A DNA stretch of 64,000 nucleotides from Streptomyces sp. JJ66 (GTDB taxonomy: Bacteria > Actinomycetota > Actinomycetes > Streptomycetales > Streptomycetaceae). Below, piece after piece: positions 60,853 to 64,000 of this stretch. The position numbers were made by a program, and so were the translations under genes. The notes under the pieces were generated by a model that was given only the letters and a program-made list of their open reading frames with translations, ran no database searches and was not told where the DNA came from. The stretch is from positions 1 through 64,000 of the forward strand of contig NZ_JAEVFI010000004.1 of assembly GCF_019303495.1 (NCBI RefSeq), written 5' to 3'. Each line of letters starts with the position of its first letter. Positions within the stretch are counted from its first letter, which is position 1.

Positions 60853-61113
60853 ATGAAGAAGTGGCTGGCCTGGCTGGGCTGGTGCGTGGCGCTCGGGATC
60901 GCGACCGGGGCCGTCGTCACCCTGGCTATCGACGGCCGGTGGGGAGCGGACGGCGTGGTCCGCTGCGCTACCTTCACGGTGCAGTACGTGGTGCTGGGGA
61001 GCTTGTTTCCCCACCTGGGGTGGGTCAGGCGACCTCGGCGGAGGGAGCGGGGGAGCGGGCGTCGGCGTTGTCCTCCAGGTCCGCCAGGAGTTCGCGGCGG
61101 ACCTGGGCGATGA
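60853..61113 (+). CDS. Possible small membrane protein (86 aa)
   Basis: MKKWLAWLGWCVALGIATGA gives one hydrophobic helix and VQYVVLGSLFPHLGW a second; the tail is Arg/Gly/Pro-rich. No Shine-Dalgarno, and the last 89 nt run antisense through the lipase gene, so the C-terminus may be an artefact. The 209 nt between it and the M23 gene hold no gene. Confidence 0.35.
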   Translation: MKKWLAWLGWCVALGIATGAVVTLAIDGRWGADGVVRCATFTVQYVVLGSLFPHLGWVRRPRRRERGSGRRRCPPGPPGVRGGPGR

Positions 61114-61819
61114 CGGCGCTGTGCACCGGCAGCGCCAGGTGTCCGACGCCGCGCACCCGCACGCTGCGGCAGCGCAGGTCCGGGTGGACCAGCCGGGCGC
61201 TGTGCACCGGGTCCACCACCTGGTCGCACTCGCTCCAGAAGCTCACGAACCGGGTACGGCATCCCGGGGCGGGCCCGGCCAGCTCCGCCAGCACGTCCGA
61301 CCCCGGGCGCATCTGCCGCACCAGCGGGTGCAGCGACAGCGCCGGTGCCGCCCGGGTGCCCGCGTGCGGGGTACCCAGCGTCAGCAGCGTGTGCACGTGC
61401 GCGTCACCGCCGAGCCGCTGGACGCAGTACCGGGCGATCAGCCCGCCCAGGCTGTGCGCCACCACATCCACCCGGGGCCGGCCGGTGCGCGCGCGAAACT
61501 CCTCCAGCTGGGTGCCGAACGCCTCGGCCGCCGCCCGCACGTCCCACGTCAGCGGCGAGTAGTTGACGCTGGCCAGCTGATCCCACCCGTGCCGCCCCAG
61601 CGACCGGCGGGCCAGCGCGAACACCGAGCGGTTGTCCACGAACCCGTGGATCAGCAGCACCGGACGCGGACCGGGCGCCGCGCCCCCGTCCCGGCTCACC
61701 GGCTCTGGCACGGGACGTTCCGCCAGCAGGCCGGTGGAGTACAGCGCCAGGCGGCCGGTGAGCACGGCCGCCTCCAGGGCCGCCGTCCGCACGGCGTCCA
61801 GCACGCGGGGCACCTGCAT
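61025..61819 (-). CDS. Alpha/beta-hydrolase lipase-like protein (264 aa)
   Basis: Start ATG with GAGGTG six nt upstream. Oxyanion loop PVLLIHGFVDN, nucleophile elbow VAHSLGGLIARY, and a late GVGHLALPVHS with the catalytic His; the Asp is probably in ECDQVVDP. Resembles EstA/LipA-type triacylglycerol lipases of Streptomyces, but with no signal peptide, only an N-terminal amphipathic helix. Confidence 0.85.
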   Translation of the reverse strand: MQVPRVLDAVRTAALEAAVLTGRLALYSTGLLAERPVPEPVSRDGGAAPGPRPVLLIHGFVDNRSVFALARRSLGRHGWDQLASVNYSPLTWDVRAAAEAFGTQLEEFRARTGRPRVDVVAHSLGGLIARYCVQRLGGDAHVHTLLTLGTPHAGTRAAPALSLHPLVRQMRPGSDVLAELAGPAPGCRTRFVSFWSECDQVVDPVHSARLVHPDLRCRSVRVRGVGHLALPVHSAVIAQVRRELLADLEDNADARSPAPSAEVA

Positions 61820-61964
61820 GCGGCTCACCTCTCCCATTGTGTGATTTCCCCCTCCCCCCGCACCATGAAACGAGAGGGTGCGCGATGCTGGACGATAACG
61901 TTCGTTCACACCGGCGCCCCTGCGGCGGCTGCCGGAGCCGCGGTCAATGACGATGGAGGCAGTG

Positions 61965-62375
61965 ATGGGTGTGTCGGGTCCGATCCGCGTGGTGGTCGCC
62001 AAGCCGGGCCTCGACGGCCACGACCGCGGGGCCAAGGTGATCGCCCGGGCCCTGCGGGACGCGGGCATGGAGGTCATCTACACCGGCCTGCACCAGACAC
62101 CCGAGCAGATCGTGGACACCGCGATCCAGGAGGACGCCGACGCCATCGGCCTGTCCGTCCTCTCCGGCGCCCACAACACCCTGTTCACGCGGGTCCTCGA
62201 ACTGCTGAAAGAGCGGGACGCCGAGGACATCCAGGTGTTCGGCGGCGGCATCATCCCCGAAGAGGACATCGCACCGCTGCGGGAGAAGGGCGTCGCCGCG
62301 GTCTTCACCCCCGGGGCGACGACGACAGAGATCGTCGACTGGGTCCGCACCCACATCCGCCCCGTCCCCGCGTAA
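61965..62375 (+). CDS. icmB: Isobutyryl-CoA mutase small, B12-binding subunit
   Basis: 136 aa from ATG with GGAGG five nt upstream. Cobalamin-binding motif DGHDRG (in [20 protein letters not shown]), then [11 protein letters not shown] and [10 protein letters not shown]. Length and sequence agree with IcmB, the separate small subunit that, with IcmA, interconverts isobutyryl- and n-butyryl-CoA. No large subunit is nearby, which is the known arrangement in Streptomyces. Confidence 0.9.
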   Translation: MGVSGPIRVVVAKPGLDGHDRGAKVIARALRDAGMEVIYTGLHQTPEQIVDTAIQEDADAIGLSVLSGAHNTLFTRVLELLKERDAEDIQVFGGGIIPEEDIAPLREKGVAAVFTPGATTTEIVDWVRTHIRPVPA

Positions 62376-62528
62376 GCCCCCACCAGCGGTCCGCCCCTGA
62401 CGCCCTTGGTCCCGCGTGCCGGGCCTCGGGGCCTTGGCCCGATCCGGCGGCGCCCTGCCCTGGCTCTGGTGTCTGCTGTGCGTGGACACCCGCCCACGGC
62501 CGCCGTCAGATCACCTCCCTCCTGGCCG

Positions 62529-62566
62529 CCCCTATGGCCCCGCGCCACCACGCGGGGCCATAGGGG
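62529..62566. terminator. 16-bp hairpin between convergent genes
   Basis: Arms CCCCTATGGCCCCGCG and complement (62529-62544, 62551-62566), loop CCACCA. Lies between icmB and the DUF4276 gene, whose intervening 251 nt hold no gene. Confidence 0.8.
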
Positions 62567-62626
62567 CCGCGCCACCGCGCGGGGCGCCCCAACGCCCCTG
62601 ACGAGGCCCCTCGCGAAAGGTCGCGG

Positions 62627-63307
62627 CTAACGTCCTCGTGCGTTGTTGGCGGTGAGTGCCCGTACGCCACTGAGGAAGGTGTGGAAGCTGGGAGACCTGT
62701 TCTTCTCGACGCTCAGCCCGGGTCCGATCCGGCGTCCCCATTCGGGCTTGGAGGCGATTCTTACTCCGCTGGAGCTCAGTGCCTTCTCGAAGGCTTCGGA
62801 TGCCTTGCCCGCAGGCAGATCCGGGTTACCCCGGTACGCCCTGGGTGCCTCCGTGACCACCTTGGGGAATGCCTTGCGCACAGCGTCCCAGTCGCCGAAG
62901 TACCAGCTCTCCAGCTCGCGTATCGCAATGCGGTTCAGTACGTCGAAGCACCCTGTGCTGGCCGCGTCCGCCCGCGGCGTGAGACCGGCCTGTCGTGCGT
63001 AGCGGTCCAGATCCTTCTTGAGCGTGGCGCAGTCGTCGTTGTCCCGGTCAACCAGCACGACCACGCGGACATCCCTACCACTGCGGCTGGCGGCGGCGTA
63101 ACCGCGCAGCCGGTCCGGCAGCTTCTTCAGCAGGTCGGGCTTCCCCTGGAACTTTCGGACCCGCAACCGCACATCGCTGCCCTGGAAAACTCTGGCGAGC
63201 AGCGGCTTGAGGGCTTCGCTCGCGGACTCCTCCTCGACCAGCACCTCCAGCTCGACCGTCGGACGCGAGCCCGCCTTCTGCGCCCGTCGGTCCTTTGCGC
63301 GCGTCAC
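62627..63307 (-). CDS. DUF4276-family TOPRIM-like protein (226 aa)
   Basis: The GTG start overlaps the upstream ATPase stop (GTGA). TOPRIM-like acidic signature: Glu cluster in LEVLVEEESASEALKPLL and DxD-type VVVLVDRDNDDCATLKK. Middle IAIRELESWYFGDWDAVRKA is typical for DUF4276. Basic N-terminus. With its coupled AAA ATPase it resembles a two-gene OLD-type nuclease. Confidence 0.8.
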   Translation of the reverse strand: MTRAKDRRAQKAGSRPTVELEVLVEEESASEALKPLLARVFQGSDVRLRVRKFQGKPDLLKKLPDRLRGYAAASRSGRDVRVVVLVDRDNDDCATLKKDLDRYARQAGLTPRADAASTGCFDVLNRIAIRELESWYFGDWDAVRKAFPKVVTEAPRAYRGNPDLPAGKASEAFEKALSSSGVRIASKPEWGRRIGPGLSVEKNRSPSFHTFLSGVRALTANNARGR

Positions 63308-64000
63308 TTCTCGGCTCCCGGCTCTTTCTCGGGCGTCCTCGGCTCCGGCAGGTCGTCGAAGTAGCCCTCCTGCCAGAGGTTTCCCAGCTGTGCTCCGTTG
63401 TCCATCATGTCGGTGACCATGGGCAGTTCATGTGGACGGATTACTTGTGTGAAGCCGGACTCGTTACGGTAGAGCGCCACCACTTCATCGGCCCGGCAGG
63501 AGTTGATGAACTCCTGTGAGTGCGTGGTCACCAAGACCTGCGACTTACCGCTGGACAGCCGACACTGATGGGCGAGGCCGGGCAGGACGGTGGGGTAAAG
63601 GTGGTTCTCCGGTTCCTCGATGCCGATGAAGGGCGCCGGATCGGGGTCGTAGAGGAGTGTGAGGTAGGAGAGGAGTTTGAGCGTGCCGTCCGAGGCATTA
63701 CTGGCAAGCACCGGCTTCTCGAAAGGGGCGTCCTTGATGAACAGGATGAGTCGGCCGTCCGGTGAGCTCTCGTATCCGACGCTCTCCAGTGCGGGGACCG
63801 TCTCGGTCAGTGCTTCGATGATGGTGGTCAACCGGCTCGGATGGTTCTCCTTGAGGTACTGGAGGACGTTGCTGATGTTGTCACCCGACTGGGAGAGCCG
63901 TTCCTGGGGGCCGGCGGCGGGCGATTGACGTTCCTCGGCAACGGAGAGATAAGAGAGGTACCAACCCGAGATGAAGCGCCGCAGAGCCATGACCCGGGGA
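63304..64000 (-). CDS. AAA ATPase (AAA_21/ABC-like), 5' end beyond the window
   Basis: The frame stays open to the window edge, so the N-terminal part with Walker A is missing. Visible: KPVLASNASDGTLKLLSYLT (signature-like), Walker B FIGIEEPENHLYP, and VLVTTHSQEFINS (switch His). These are the features of AAA_21/OLD-like ATPases. Coupled to the DUF4276 gene by a 4-nt overlap. At least 229 residues are in the window. Confidence 0.85.
   Translation of the reverse strand, partial: PRVMALRRFISGWYLSYLSVAEERQSPAAGPQERLSQSGDNISNVLQYLKENHPSRLTTIIEALTETVPALESVGYESSPDGRLILFIKDAPFEKPVLASNASDGTLKLLSYLTLLYDPDPAPFIGIEEPENHLYPTVLPGLAHQCRLSSGKSQVLVTTHSQEFINSCRADEVVALYRNESGFTQVIRPHELPMVTDMMDNGAQLGNLWQEGYFDDLPEPRTPEKEPGAEK

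Overview
The window is chromosomal DNA from a high-GC actinomycete, most probably Streptomyces or a close relative. The signs are strong GC3 bias, many GTG starts and leaderless -10 boxes, a WhiB-family regulator, an RppA-type type III polyketide synthase beside a P450, DUF397/XRE pairs, and an IcmB-type mutase subunit. No tRNA, rRNA, integrase, transposase or CRISPR array was recognised.

Region 1 (about 1-17.7 kb) is a phage-tail locus. A minus-strand operon runs from a tail-terminator-like gene through the major tube protein, a pair of tail chaperones with a likely -1 frameshift, two short tape-measure-like proteins, a distal-tail protein, three baseplate/tail-tip proteins and a collagen-like fibre to an endolysin and two holin-like proteins. 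It ends at a 24-bp perfect hairpin. No terminase, portal, protease, capsid or integrase is present where a siphovirus would carry them, so the locus looks like a headless, non-contractile (F-type tailocin-like) particle or a remnant prophage. An AT-rich cargo island (9.86-12.06 kb) sits inside the operon with a 200-aa orphan and three DUF3592-like membrane paralogues, the middle one frameshifted. An XRE repressor and a divergent WhiB/zinc-ribbon/HTH operon lie upstream. A shared operator-like core near GCGCTAGCACG occurs in their promoters and again between the -35 and -10 of the tail operon.

Region 2 (17.8-41.8 kb) is mainly chromosomal. It holds P450-rppA (flaviolin chemistry), a Tat-exported DyP peroxidase, a DUF234 ATPase with a 29-bp palindrome at its start, a giant sacsin-like GHKL ATPase, serC, a secreted beta-propeller protein, hicAB with a frameshifted hicA, a GDSL hydrolase, a Uma2 nuclease-fold protein, an aldo/keto reductase, a MarR-MFS-ThpR-micropeptide operon, two FAD oxidoreductases and a PH-domain protein.

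Region 3 (41.9-47.4 kb) is an accessory island with less GC-biased codons. A DUF5753/XRE plus DUF397 pair is divergent from an overlapping operon that ends in a radical SAM/SPASM-like enzyme and a 52-aa peptide (C-terminus CNDDNPYR) translationally coupled to it; an APH-like kinase follows. This is the best candidate for an undescribed RiPP system. A PIN/RHH toxin-antitoxin pair closes the island.

Region 4 (47.7-62.4 kb) is housekeeping. It includes a chorismate mutase preceded by a 26-codon aromatic-rich leader ORF and a 16-bp hairpin (a candidate attenuator), guaA, a cold-shock-domain protein, a PspC-type kinase with its LuxR regulator and a divergent PspC/LiaF-like protein, a DUF1707 protein, pcrA, an M23 endopeptidase, a lipase and icmB. 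The right edge (62.6-64.0 kb) holds a DUF4276 TOPRIM-like gene coupled to an AAA ATPase cut by the window end, resembling a split OLD-type defence pair.

All family names come from reading motifs by eye. No database search was run.
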